This document shows, piece after piece, positions 24,973 through 34,121 of a stretch of DNA of 58,020 bases (the first letter of the stretch is position 1; each line of letters begins with the position of its first letter). Origin of the DNA: an uncultured Alphaproteobacteria bacterium (GTDB taxonomy: Bacteria; Pseudomonadota; Alphaproteobacteria; Rs-D84); contig CAKQSE010000008.1 in assembly GCA_934272785.1 (NCBI GenBank), positions 1 to 58,020 on the forward strand. The letters are read 5' to 3'. A program made the translations under genes and the position numbers. The notes under the pieces were generated by a model. The model saw nothing but the letters and a program-made list of their open reading frames with translations. It was not told where the DNA came from and made no database searches.

Positions 24973-27900
24973 ATGAAACAGTCCAGGACCGCAATCAAAG
25001 AATTGACCGCGGCATATCGTGCCGTATTGAAACATGCATTTATTGCCATGGTTGGAACCGTTGCTGTTATCGGCGGGGCATCGGCCGGTGAACGCACACT
25101 GGTTGCCGAAGATGATTTATATCCTGCCCAAGATGGGATGGTTTTGGATATCCAAGATTATCAAGTAAAAAATCAGCACAATTATGCCGAGGCGTTATTT
25201 TTCGTGTCTGGGTCCCGGGGGCCGTTGACGGTTGGTGCTGGTTCTGTTTTCAAAAATAATGTTGTAGAAAGTGGCGTTTTTTCTGTGTCCACAGATGGCA
25301 CCGTGTTGACAATTAAACCGGGAACAATGTTTGTCGGTAATCATGCTTTGGCTGATGGTGGTGCAATCGCTAACTTTGGTGTTGTAAAGATACAGGATTC
25401 TTGGTTCGAGGGTAATACCGCTCAATTGACCCCAGATGAAAATGGCAATTTTACAGTTGTTGCCGTTGATGATATTCCTGTTGGTGGTGGCGCGTTGGCA
25501 TTGGGGGCTGTTTCTGGGTCGGATATTGCATCTGTTACGGGCACAATGTTCAAAGAAAATATTTCCGGTCGTAACGGCGGTGCAATTGGAACTCGCCTGG
25601 GCAAGGATGCAAAGAATAACGCAGCGCGTTTGAATATTGCAGCGGTATTTGATGGCAACCATGCATATGATAATGGTGGTGCGATTTATAATACTTTCTA
25701 TGCAAATAATGGACTGGGCCTAGGTGACGGTGTGACCGTGACCGGTAAATTTGTAAAGAATACGGCTGGTAAAAATGGCGGCGCAATCTTTAATGATGGC
25801 GCGCTGGATAAAACGGGCACGGCCGGTGGTGTTATGACCATCAACGATTCGGTTTTCAGTGAAAACAATGCCGGTGGATTTGGCGGTGGCGTCTTTAATA
25901 CAGGAACGTTGACTGTAAATGGTGGCGTTTTTGAAGAGAATACGGCAATGGTTGGTGGTGCGATATCCACAGGATACAATGACAAAGGCGTTGGCAAGGG
26001 CAGTGCAGAAATTACAGGTGCAACGTTTGCAAATAACACGGCGGGCTATGGCGGGGGGGCCATTGCAAACTATGGTTCATTAAAGATTGATAATTCAACG
26101 TTTGCAAATAACAAGGTTACCCAGGCCATTGAACAAGATGGTTGGAACAACAGAAACCTGAACAGCAGTGTTGACGGTGGTGGGGCCTTGTTCTTGGGCA
26201 GTGCGTCATCAACATATGTTGCAGATTTGAACCAGGTAAAATTTGTTGGTAATGAAGCAACCACCAATGGTGGGGCGATTGCAACACGTGCCGATTGGGT
26301 AAACAGTGAATTGGGTGCCTTGCAATTTAAACCTGGTACAAATGCCCCGGAAAACTATGATCCCAGCAAGGATTATTTGGTAAAGAATACCAAGGCAAAG
26401 TTGGATATCAAAAATTCTGTGTTTGAACAGAATAAGGCTGGTTTGCAGGGTGGCGCGTTGTTTAACACGTTTATGAACACAACGATTGCTGATTCCAGTT
26501 TTGTTGGCAATACCGCGGGCCAGGGCGGGGCGATTTACAATGCCGGCGCAATTGAACTGACCGGGAACAATGTATTTACCGGTAATATGGCGGGGGGCGT
26601 TGGAAATGATATTCACAATATGGGCGCGCTGACTGTGGCGGGTGGCACAACGACCATTGATGGCGGAATCACCGGAAATGGCACGTTGACGGTTGCAGAT
26701 GGTGCGACACTGAACATTGGCACGGCGACCGTGGACCAGGAAACGTTGCATTTGGACGGAACGATTGGGCTGACCATCGTGGACGCAAACAATTACGGTA
26801 AATTGTTGGCGAATACGTATGCCGACAGTGCAATAATGGGACGCGTATCCTTGACCGTTGCGACAACCGGCACATATAAAATATTTAACGAGGGCGTCAA
26901 TTATACCATCGTTGATGCGGGCGCAATCTATGATGTTGCCCAAGATGACTTTGGCACGGGCCAGGTTATCATTTCAACCAAGTCTGTGGATAAAATTGCG
27001 GCGGATACCGGTCTGACCGATACGGCGGCAAACACGGTTGCCGGTCTGGCCAACAGCAACAATGAATTGGCAAATATCGCGTCACTGAACGTGCAACAGG
27101 CATTGCGTGATGGCGACGTTGATTACGTCGAAACCGAAACGGCCAAGGCAAACCCGGTTGATAAACCGGTTGTGCAATCGGTGGCGCAATCTGTCCAGGG
27201 GGCGGTTATGTCATTGGCGGCAAATCGTATGGCGGGCGTGCCGATGGCGGGACGCAGCGGTGGCGACTGGTCAAATGCCGACTATGGCATTTGGGCCCAG
27301 GGTATGTTTAACCGGTCAAAATTCAATGGCCAGTTTAACGGATACACCCGTGGCGTTGCGGCCGGTTTTGATGCCCAGATTGCCAAACAATATACGATTG
27401 GTCTGGGATATGCGTTTGGACATTCTGACGTTCATGCAAATGGCGGACGCAATACCGAAATCGACAGCAACAGCGTATTTGCATACGCCCAGTATAAGCC
27501 AAGCAATTGGTATATCAACGGCGCGCTGAATTACACACTGTCCCAGTATGACGAGGCAGTTGATGCCTTCGGCCTGCACCTGACATCGGATTACGATACA
27601 AATGCATTCGGTGCCCAGGTTATGACCGGTTACACTTTTGCGTCCGACATGACGCCAGAGGCAGGTGTGCGTTACCTGCACGTGGCCCAGGATTCGTATA
27701 ACAACGGGTTGACACATGTGGACAGCGATGATACCGATTTCTTGACCGGTGTCGCGGGGCTGAAATACCGCTTTGCAATTGAAAATGGGGCGGCCATCAA
27801 TTGGTTCCCAGAATTGCGTGCGGCGGCGACATATGATTTTGTGTCTGACCGTGCGATGTCCACCGTTACAATGCCGGGGGCGGCCGCATATGTTGTTGAC

Positions 27901-28050
27901 GGCGATCGCCTGTCCCGCTTTGGTGGGGAATTCGGTATCGGATTGACCGCGGAATATAACGGTCTGGAAATATCGCTGACGTATGATTTGGATTTGCACC
28001 AGGATTATACGTCCCAAACGGGTATGGCGAAATTCAGATATGAATTCTGA
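24973..28050 (+). CDS. Pmp-like autotransporter adhesin
   Basis: 1025 residues, ribosome-binding site AAAGGAG. A long N-terminus (MKQSRTAIKELTAAYRAVLK, then a hydrophobic helix ending GGASAG) resembles an extended autotransporter signal peptide. The passenger (about 60-560) is a predicted parallel beta-helix. It carries about a dozen GGA-[I/L/V]-type motifs (NGGAIYN, FGGGVFN, QGGALFN) alternating with F-x-x-N (FEGNTA, FANNTA, FVGNTA). These are the defining motifs of chlamydial polymorphic membrane proteins. The last 270 residues, from about GDWSNADYGIWAQGMF, form an autotransporter beta-barrel ending in MAKFRYEF. It is probably a surface adhesin, and the repeats invite recombination. Confidence 0.85.
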   Translation: MKQSRTAIKELTAAYRAVLKHAFIAMVGTVAVIGGASAGERTLVAEDDLYPAQDGMVLDIQDYQVKNQHNYAEALFFVSGSRGPLTVGAGSVFKNNVVESGVFSVSTDGTVLTIKPGTMFVGNHALADGGAIANFGVVKIQDSWFEGNTAQLTPDENGNFTVVAVDDIPVGGGALALGAVSGSDIASVTGTMFKENISGRNGGAIGTRLGKDAKNNAARLNIAAVFDGNHAYDNGGAIYNTFYANNGLGLGDGVTVTGKFVKNTAGKNGGAIFNDGALDKTGTAGGVMTINDSVFSENNAGGFGGGVFNTGTLTVNGGVFEENTAMVGGAISTGYNDKGVGKGSAEITGATFANNTAGYGGGAIANYGSLKIDNSTFANNKVTQAIEQDGWNNRNLNSSVDGGGALFLGSASSTYVADLNQVKFVGNEATTNGGAIATRADWVNSELGALQFKPGTNAPENYDPSKDYLVKNTKAKLDIKNSVFEQNKAGLQGGALFNTFMNTTIADSSFVGNTAGQGGAIYNAGAIELTGNNVFTGNMAGGVGNDIHNMGALTVAGGTTTIDGGITGNGTLTVADGATLNIGTATVDQETLHLDGTIGLTIVDANNYGKLLANTYADSAIMGRVSLTVATTGTYKIFNEGVNYTIVDAGAIYDVAQDDFGTGQVIISTKSVDKIAADTGLTDTAANTVAGLANSNNELANIASLNVQQALRDGDVDYVETETAKANPVDKPVVQSVAQSVQGAVMSLAANRMAGVPMAGRSGGDWSNADYGIWAQGMFNRSKFNGQFNGYTRGVAAGFDAQIAKQYTIGLGYAFGHSDVHANGGRNTEIDSNSVFAYAQYKPSNWYINGALNYTLSQYDEAVDAFGLHLTSDYDTNAFGAQVMTGYTFASDMTPEAGVRYLHVAQDSYNNGLTHVDSDDTDFLTGVAGLKYRFAIENGAAINWFPELRAAATYDFVSDRAMSTVTMPGAAAYVVDGDRLSRFGGEFGIGLTAEYNGLEISLTYDLDLHQDYTSQTGMAKFRYEF

Positions 28051-28054
28051 TAAC

Positions 28055-28085
28055 AAAAAACGGGGCATTTGCCCCGTTTTTTTTT
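28055..28085 (+). terminator. Terminator after the Pmp-like gene
   Basis: ACGGGGC-ATTT-GCCCCGT flanked by an A run and nine T residues. Confidence 0.9.
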
Positions 28086-28104
28086 AGAGTTTAAACATAA
28101 ACGA

Positions 28105-28809
28105 TTATTTAAAATATTTGCTGTGTTGTTCCTGGGATTTTTTATACATCCGGTCAAACAGGGCGTCGGCCTCGGCACGGGTGGCGGGGCCCGATGTCGC
28201 GCCGTCAATATCGGCACCGTTTAATATAACCAGGCGACTGGGGGCCAGGTCATTGCCACATTCAATAAAGTATTCGGCACTGTCATAATATTTACCAAAA
28301 CAGCGACCGTTTGCAATTCCGGCATATCCGGCATCGGCCAGTGCATTGCATGATGGTTGCGCGCCGCGTGTGATTTCGCCATTTCCCAATGTTTCATACA
28401 CGTCATATCCTGCCGCGCCCAGGACGCCATTGCACCATACGTTCACGTATTGCCCGTCCAGTGAAACGGTTGTGCCATTTGAACTGGTCTTGCGCGAACC
28501 AAAGCAATCGCCGTTTAATATATTTATGTCGTAATCACGGGTATTGATTCCCGTGCCACGTGAAATCTCTGCACGGCCAATTGGTGTCGCGTCGTCTGAC
28601 TGCGGACTGAGTGCCGCACCGCAAATTATTTTTATACCGCGGCAACTGCTGGTCGCGTCCCATAATTCGGTGTCATAACCCGCGCCCATTGAAACATAGC
28701 ATTTGGTCGGGTCCAGACGGCAAATCGTTGGCTGTTGCCACCATGGGGTTGCGGCCGATGCCGCGCCACATAACGCCGATATCACAGAAAACGTAAATAT
28801 TTTTTTCAT
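28105..28809 (-). CDS. Secreted cysteine-containing protein of unknown function
   Basis: 234 residues from the ATG at 28809, giving a standard signal peptide (MKKIFTFSVISALCGAASA). The mature part has about nine cysteines, repeated ITRGAQP/ISRGTGI-like segments around DCFGSRK and RCFGKYYDSAEYF, and a charged C-terminal helix ending in HSKYFK. Two halves look similar (CFG-x(3)-S near 105 and CFGKYYDS near 180), suggesting an internal duplication. It lies downstream of the 28872-31442 gene on the same strand, 62 nt away, and probably belongs to that locus. No enzymatic motif is visible. Confidence 0.68.
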   Translation of the reverse strand: MKKIFTFSVISALCGAASAATPWWQQPTICRLDPTKCYVSMGAGYDTELWDATSSCRGIKIICGAALSPQSDDATPIGRAEISRGTGINTRDYDINILNGDCFGSRKTSSNGTTVSLDGQYVNVWCNGVLGAAGYDVYETLGNGEITRGAQPSCNALADAGYAGIANGRCFGKYYDSAEYFIECGNDLAPSRLVILNGADIDGATSGPATRAEADALFDRMYKKSQEQHSKYFK

Positions 28810-28871
28810 ATCAATCTCTTGGTCTGTGTGTATTTTACCAGATTTTGCCCCGCGGTGCAACGGTTGCCGCA

Positions 28872-31442
28872 TTATTCGCCTGTGCCGGTGCCACCGCCCG
28901 ACGTATCACCGCCGGTTGTTGCGCCGCCCCCGGTTGATGAATTATTGTTATCGAGCGCATCATCGTCCGGGGCGCGGCAATATCCCCATTTTGTATTTGC
29001 ACCCGTTTCGGAATAGAATTTCTGGTGCAATTTATGTCCCGTAATGTCATGCACGCCGTCACCACTTTTCGTGTTGTTTGTGGCCTGTTGGTCGGTTGTG
29101 GTTTCGGTGGAATTGTTTTTTTCTTGGTCAATCCATTGCGTATCAACCCACAGTCCGTCCAGACGTTTGCATTCGGTGGCCAATACCGTCGCCATTTCAA
29201 CGCGTATTGAATCCATGACGACATTTACATCTTCCATAACAGTGGTCGGCAATACGTAATCGGATTTGGTCGCGTCAGACGGACGGACACAGGTCTGCAT
29301 CGCGTAACGCACCATTTTTTGATACAGACTGCCGATATAGTCGGTGCCACATTTGCTGGTGTCAACCTCTGGTTCGTCCGGCGTTTCTGTGCCACCGCAT
29401 ACTTCCAGTGATAATGCATCGCCCTCGCACTTCTGGCAACTGTTGCCGGGGGTGACGGTGTTGTTTGCAATCCATATACCGTTTTGACGGACTGCCAGGA
29501 AGTAACCTTGTTTGCAACTCGTATACTGTTTGCTGGTTGGGCAAACATATCCGGTTTTGGTTGATGTGCCGTCGTCACCGCCCGGTGTGGTGCCACCGGT
29601 ATCATCATCGCCACCGCTGTCGCCATTATTGCGATTCCACAATTCCTGGTTGCACTGGTAATTTGTGGCGTATTGCTGTTCGCCCGGCGCATACACGCGG
29701 CAACCATATGGATATGCGTGCAGACTGTCATTAGATGGGACGGCGCACATGTCGCGGGCAAATTCTTGCAGGGTGACACGGCATTCCTTGCCAATCTTTT
29801 GATCGGTGATGTTGTGCATGGCCTGGACCAATAAATCCAGGGCGTTACCGGAACCGTCGCTGTATAACATGCTGCACGCCTGTAATTTTTCTTTGCACAT
29901 TTCTTCTGATAATTCCAGGCGCGACCCCAGTAATAATTGCTCTTTGATATTACTAAAATCTTTTAACGACTTGCTCTGTTCATCGTAACAGGCGTTCACA
30001 ACGTCCAGGCATTCGTTCTTAACGGTGCGGATACGTTCATGCTGGCCTTGGTATATTTCGGCAATTGCCTGGCGCATGAATTCGTCCCACACATCGTCGG
30101 CCAGGTCGCGGCACGTGTCCAGTCCGCGCGCGGCATATGCGCGCTTGCTGTTTAATTCGGCGACAATCAGGCGGTTTGATGGGTTGGTCAACACATCGCC
30201 CGACAATGAAATCTGGGTTTCCAATTGGTAAAAATCCGCCGTGTAAATTGGTTCGCCCTTGTCCCGGGTCAGGTATTTGCCCGATATATCCAGACAGTGA
30301 ACGTAATCGGTCCCGCATGCGGTGTCGGCGGTGATATCCTTGCGCACCTGGGCAATACAGTCGTTGATTGATGTTGAATTATGCGCGTTATAATTTTCCA
30401 GACGCGCGTCGTTCATTTCGCGTTCGGTGCTGCGTATTGTGCCCTGGGCGGTGGCCAGTTTTTTGTCCAATGCCGTCAGCAATGTTGTGCAATCGTTTTC
30501 AATATACATGCCATACGCCGCGACAACCATGTTCAGTGTCGACCGTGATGGACAGCGTTCAGAAACCAGGTCGGCGCACTGGCTGTGCACCGCGTTGTAT
30601 AATGATTCCCCGGTCAGGTTCGCAATGTTCGCGCCCGATGCCAAATCTGTGGTTGCCCAGATTGCGTTTATGTCGCCGGCGATGTCCAGGGTCCCCAGTG
30701 TTGATAACGAATTTGATTTGGTCTTGGTTAAAACTGCGCTGATACCGGCCAGTTTTTGCGCCGATGACGAATTGTCGCGTGCGGTTGATGCCGCGGTTTC
30801 GCCGGTGGTCGCGCTGACCATTGCCTTGACCTCGGCCGCGGTCTTGGGAATAACCTCTATATTCAAATTCTTGAAATCTTGCAATTGGTCAGATGCCTGG
30901 CCCAGGGCGCGTTCCCGTGATTTTATGTCACTCAGCTTGGACGAGCATACGCACCGGCGGTATGTGTCATCCTGTTTTGCACAGAATTGATCCATGCACG
31001 AAAAGTATGCGTCGCGGCACGTGTTGTATCCGGTGCCAAATGTGTTTGTGCCGGTCGCCGATGTGGTGGTGGCGCGGGCGACCGCCCCGCTGCGCGCGAC
31101 GGTTTTTGTCGCACTGCGTGCAGATGATTGTGTTGTGGTCGCGCTGCGCGCGGTGGTTGTTGCACTGCGCGCGGTGGTGTTGGTGCGGGCCGCACTGCGC
31201 GCCGTGGCGGTGCGATTGACCGTATTGCGTGCGGTGGTGCGCGCCGTTGCGTTGCGCGATGTTGTCGTGGTTGCTGCCCCCGTGCGCGCCGATGTTTGTG
31301 ATTGTGCGGTGTCCGATTTTGCGCGCGTGGTGACACTGTCACTGGGCGTGGTGCGGGTGACGCTGGACACGCTGCGCACCGCGGCATCGGCGAAACCGAT
31401 GCCGGCACAAAGTGTCGCGGCAAAAAGCAAAATCTTTTTCAT
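28872..31442 (-). CDS. Large secreted cysteine-rich protein with Thr/Ala/Arg-rich stalk
   Basis: 856 residues from the ATG at 31442 (signal peptide MKKILLFAATLCAGIGFADA). Residues about 38-127 are a low-complexity stalk built of ARSATTT-like units. The conserved family signature follows, CRDAYFSCMDQFC, then a CVCS pair (about 142-168), as in the products of 31943-34105 and 34122-36563. The core has long helical stretches with paired cysteines, for example CLDVVNACYDEQ and CKEKLQACSML. The tail (about 830-856) is Gly/Thr-rich and probably disordered. It is likely surface-exposed or periplasmic and disulfide-stabilised. Downstream of infA on the same strand, beyond a terminator. Function unknown. 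Confidence 0.72.
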   Translation of the reverse strand: MKKILLFAATLCAGIGFADAAVRSVSSVTRTTPSDSVTTRAKSDTAQSQTSARTGAATTTTSRNATARTTARNTVNRTATARSAARTNTTARSATTTARSATTTQSSARSATKTVARSGAVARATTTSATGTNTFGTGYNTCRDAYFSCMDQFCAKQDDTYRRCVCSSKLSDIKSRERALGQASDQLQDFKNLNIEVIPKTAAEVKAMVSATTGETAASTARDNSSSAQKLAGISAVLTKTKSNSLSTLGTLDIAGDINAIWATTDLASGANIANLTGESLYNAVHSQCADLVSERCPSRSTLNMVVAAYGMYIENDCTTLLTALDKKLATAQGTIRSTEREMNDARLENYNAHNSTSINDCIAQVRKDITADTACGTDYVHCLDISGKYLTRDKGEPIYTADFYQLETQISLSGDVLTNPSNRLIVAELNSKRAYAARGLDTCRDLADDVWDEFMRQAIAEIYQGQHERIRTVKNECLDVVNACYDEQSKSLKDFSNIKEQLLLGSRLELSEEMCKEKLQACSMLYSDGSGNALDLLVQAMHNITDQKIGKECRVTLQEFARDMCAVPSNDSLHAYPYGCRVYAPGEQQYATNYQCNQELWNRNNGDSGGDDDTGGTTPGGDDGTSTKTGYVCPTSKQYTSCKQGYFLAVRQNGIWIANNTVTPGNSCQKCEGDALSLEVCGGTETPDEPEVDTSKCGTDYIGSLYQKMVRYAMQTCVRPSDATKSDYVLPTTVMEDVNVVMDSIRVEMATVLATECKRLDGLWVDTQWIDQEKNNSTETTTDQQATNNTKSGDGVHDITGHKLHQKFYSETGANTKWGYCRAPDDDALDNNNSSTGGGATTGGDTSGGGTGTGE

Positions 31443-31520
31443 CCTTGGCTTTGTGATAATGATAGCAAAAATGCCCTTTTCGGGGCAAGGGTTATTTCGC
31501 ACAATTGCGCAATTTTTTTG

Positions 31521-31552
31521 CAAAAATAATCCCGCAGATTGCGGGATGTTTT
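31521..31552 (-). terminator. Terminator of infA
   Basis: On the minus strand ATCCCGCA-ATC-TGCGGGAT followed by TATTTTTGC; the T run is slightly interrupted. Confidence 0.75.
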
Positions 31553-31802
31553 ATTGATTATTTGTATCGGTGTTTGATGGACGGTTACGTTCAACAAATG
31601 TGATGCGTCCCTTGTCCAAATCGTATGGGGTCATTTCAACACGAACGCGTTCGCCAATGTTGACCCAGATGCGCGCCTTGCGCATTTTGCCACACACCGT
31701 GGCCAGAATTTCGTGACCATTTTCCAATTTAACACGAAACATCGTGTTCGGTAATTTATCTTCGACCGTGCCACTGAATACAATTACATCATCTTTTGCC
31801 AT
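31551..31802 (-). CDS. infA: Translation initiation factor IF-1
   Basis: 83 residues. It binds the A site of the 30S subunit during initiation. The S1-type OB fold is complete: MAKDDVIVFSGTVEDKLPN, then FRVKLENGHEILATVCGKMR, IWVNIGERVRVEMTPYDLDK and GRITF. The C-terminus is extended by about ten residues (RPSNTDTNNQ) beyond the usual 72. A housekeeping gene placed between two cysteine-rich loci, with the forward cluster starting 140 nt upstream of its own start. Confidence 0.95.
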   Translation of the reverse strand: MAKDDVIVFSGTVEDKLPNTMFRVKLENGHEILATVCGKMRKARIWVNIGERVRVEMTPYDLDKGRITFVERNRPSNTDTNNQ

Positions 31803-31942
31803 AGTTTATCCTTAGCATTTTTCTGAATTTTTACTGGTCTAATATTATATTTTTGCATAAAAAATTGCAAGTTGTTTTTATCTGCTTGCACGGCGGGGCC
31901 GGATTTGATAAAATTAGACATAATAATGTAGGGTGGAGTCAT

Positions 31943-34105
31943 ATGAGATTAGGCTTGTTTTTCACATTGTTGTGTGTTGTGCCGGGACTGGCATATGGGG
32001 CGACGCGTGATGATACGAACGTTCGTGTCGGGGTGACGCGTATGTCAATGGCGGGTGCGCGTGCGCCAAATATGACGGGAAATCTGGGCGGAAACAAAAC
32101 CACCACACCGACGATGCCAACCACCAGCAGCAGCGGTGGCACAACAAATCCAACGCCAAATCCAACACCCACACCAGAACCGACACCGGACCCGGCACCA
32201 AATCCGGGCGCGTCTGACACTGGCACTGATGCATCGTGCCGCACGGCGTATCGCGCATGTATGGATGAATTCTGCCTGTTGGACGAGAGCGAGGGCAACC
32301 GTTGCGCGTGTTCGGACAACATAAACAAATCAAAATCATTGATTCAAGAAATTCAACAAATTCAATCAGACGCCGATAATTTATACACCGAAGGGGTAGA
32401 ACGCGAACAGCTGGGGGCCAAGGCAAAACTGGTATTTGGCCAGAGCGCGGCCGCGCAAAAAAGTTCGCGTGCATCGGGACTGAGTTTTACCGAGTGGTTA
32501 AACAGCGACAATAATTCGGATTCGCTGGGCGCGGACGAAGATATTGGTGATGGCCTGTATTCAATGGCGGCAACATATTGTGCCGACACGTTGGCGAAAT
32601 GCGGCAGTTCTGCCGATATGGAAGAGGCGTTATATTCCCGTCAAATTGTTGCCGATTGCAAGGCGTTTGATTCATATCTGGCCGACCAGAAATCAAATGC
32701 CCAGGCAAACAAACGCACGGCCGAGGCCGCTGTGCGCAAGGCGCGTCTGGAAATGTTGGATACAACAAATAAATACAACCGCGGCGAATGCCTGTTGGCG
32801 TATAAATCGTGTATCGCGGACAAGGGCGGCTGTGGCGCGAACTTTGAAAACTGTTTGGATCGCGACCTGTTGGGGCGTCGCGCAAATGCGTGCGAAAATG
32901 TTCTGGATCAATGTATGGCCGTTCGCGACAGCGTGTTACAGGACTGGGACGCAGAATCAGAAAGCATTTTGGTTGATGCGGCAAAATATGCGGATAAAAA
33001 TGCCCGCGCAACATGCCTGGCACGGATTCAGGTCTGTTTGGAAGATGGATGCAGCACGGAAACAAATTCGGCGTGCCTGACCGATGTCAAGGTTGCGGCC
33101 GGTGTTTGTCCGGTCATTACCGAATGCGAAGAAATGATTCCGGGTATCCAAAGTGCGGTCAATGATAAATTGGGATATCTGCGGACACATTTCTGCCAGA
33201 ACGATATTGATAAATGCCTGCAAAGCAAGTGCGGTGAAAACTTTACTGCGCCGGAATGCGTTGGTAAAAGTGCAACAGAAATTGCTGCGCTGTGCCCCCA
33301 GGATATGTATCCGTCATGCAAAAACGAAACCCAATTTGACATAATTGTGCAATCGGTTTTGTTACAGATGGATTACCAGATGCTGCAAGGGTGCCTGAAT
33401 TACTTTGGCGAACAGTTGGGCAAGGTTTGCGGCACGGATATGTCGTGCCTGCCGACGGATACGACGATTGCGTCACTGACGTCGGTGCCAGATGATTCAG
33501 TGGCATTGGCGCAGTTGCGTGAAACCGTGCGCAGTAATGTTGCCGCGTCGGTGGATGAATTCTTTACCCAGTTTGAACAGGATAAAACGGTTGCCGCATG
33601 TTCGGACAGCCAGAAACCCACCGGTAAAAAATCATTGGGCGACACGGTATTCAACAGTGCGAAAATGGTCGCACAGATTGGTGCCGAAAATCGTGCGATG
33701 CGCGCGTTGGAAACCAAGATTTCAGAACTGTCGCGCCAACAAGATTTGGATGCGGCGGAAAAGAACTGTCTGAATACATACAAGGTGGAATCGCCAGACA
33801 AATCGTCCAAGAATTACAGCTATATCCGCAGTGTATCGTTTGAACCATCGTTGCGTAATTGTCACGTGTGTCGTATGCAACAGGTTTGCGAAACGGGCGG
33901 CGAATCCAAGGGAACCGCGGGTCTGAAAGGATTGGCGGGCGGCCTGTCGGCGGGTGCGGCGGCCGGCACGATGGTGACCCCGGGATGGGGCACGGCAATC
34001 GGCGGTGTCGTTGGCGCGGTTGGCGGTCTGTTCGCGGGACGCAGTGCGGGCGGCAAACAAGAATTCTGCCAGGAAATTGAATCCTGTGAAGATATAAATA
34101 TGTAA
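31943..34105 (+). CDS. Large secreted cysteine-rich protein with Pro/Thr linker and glycine zipper
   Basis: 720 residues from the ATG at 31943, after GTGGAG. Signal peptide 1-19 (ending GLAYG). A Pro/Thr/Asn linker (about 52-95) precedes the family signature CRTAYRACMDEFC then CACSDN. The core shares with the next gene DCKAFDSYL, an NKYNRGECLLAYKSC segment, GGCGANFENC and CENVLDQCMAVRDSV. Later segments include CPVITECEEMIPGIQSAV and FCQNDIDKCLQSKCGENF. A C-terminal glycine zipper (GGVVGAVGGLFAGRSAGG) could insert in a membrane. It is 16 nt from the next paralogue, hence an operon. About 30 cysteines imply a disulfide-rich exported structure. Confidence 0.75.
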   Translation: MRLGLFFTLLCVVPGLAYGATRDDTNVRVGVTRMSMAGARAPNMTGNLGGNKTTTPTMPTTSSSGGTTNPTPNPTPTPEPTPDPAPNPGASDTGTDASCRTAYRACMDEFCLLDESEGNRCACSDNINKSKSLIQEIQQIQSDADNLYTEGVEREQLGAKAKLVFGQSAAAQKSSRASGLSFTEWLNSDNNSDSLGADEDIGDGLYSMAATYCADTLAKCGSSADMEEALYSRQIVADCKAFDSYLADQKSNAQANKRTAEAAVRKARLEMLDTTNKYNRGECLLAYKSCIADKGGCGANFENCLDRDLLGRRANACENVLDQCMAVRDSVLQDWDAESESILVDAAKYADKNARATCLARIQVCLEDGCSTETNSACLTDVKVAAGVCPVITECEEMIPGIQSAVNDKLGYLRTHFCQNDIDKCLQSKCGENFTAPECVGKSATEIAALCPQDMYPSCKNETQFDIIVQSVLLQMDYQMLQGCLNYFGEQLGKVCGTDMSCLPTDTTIASLTSVPDDSVALAQLRETVRSNVAASVDEFFTQFEQDKTVAACSDSQKPTGKKSLGDTVFNSAKMVAQIGAENRAMRALETKISELSRQQDLDAAEKNCLNTYKVESPDKSSKNYSYIRSVSFEPSLRNCHVCRMQQVCETGGESKGTAGLKGLAGGLSAGAAAGTMVTPGWGTAIGGVVGAVGGLFAGRSAGGKQEFCQEIESCEDINM

Positions 34106-34121
34106 TATGCGGGCATAAAAT

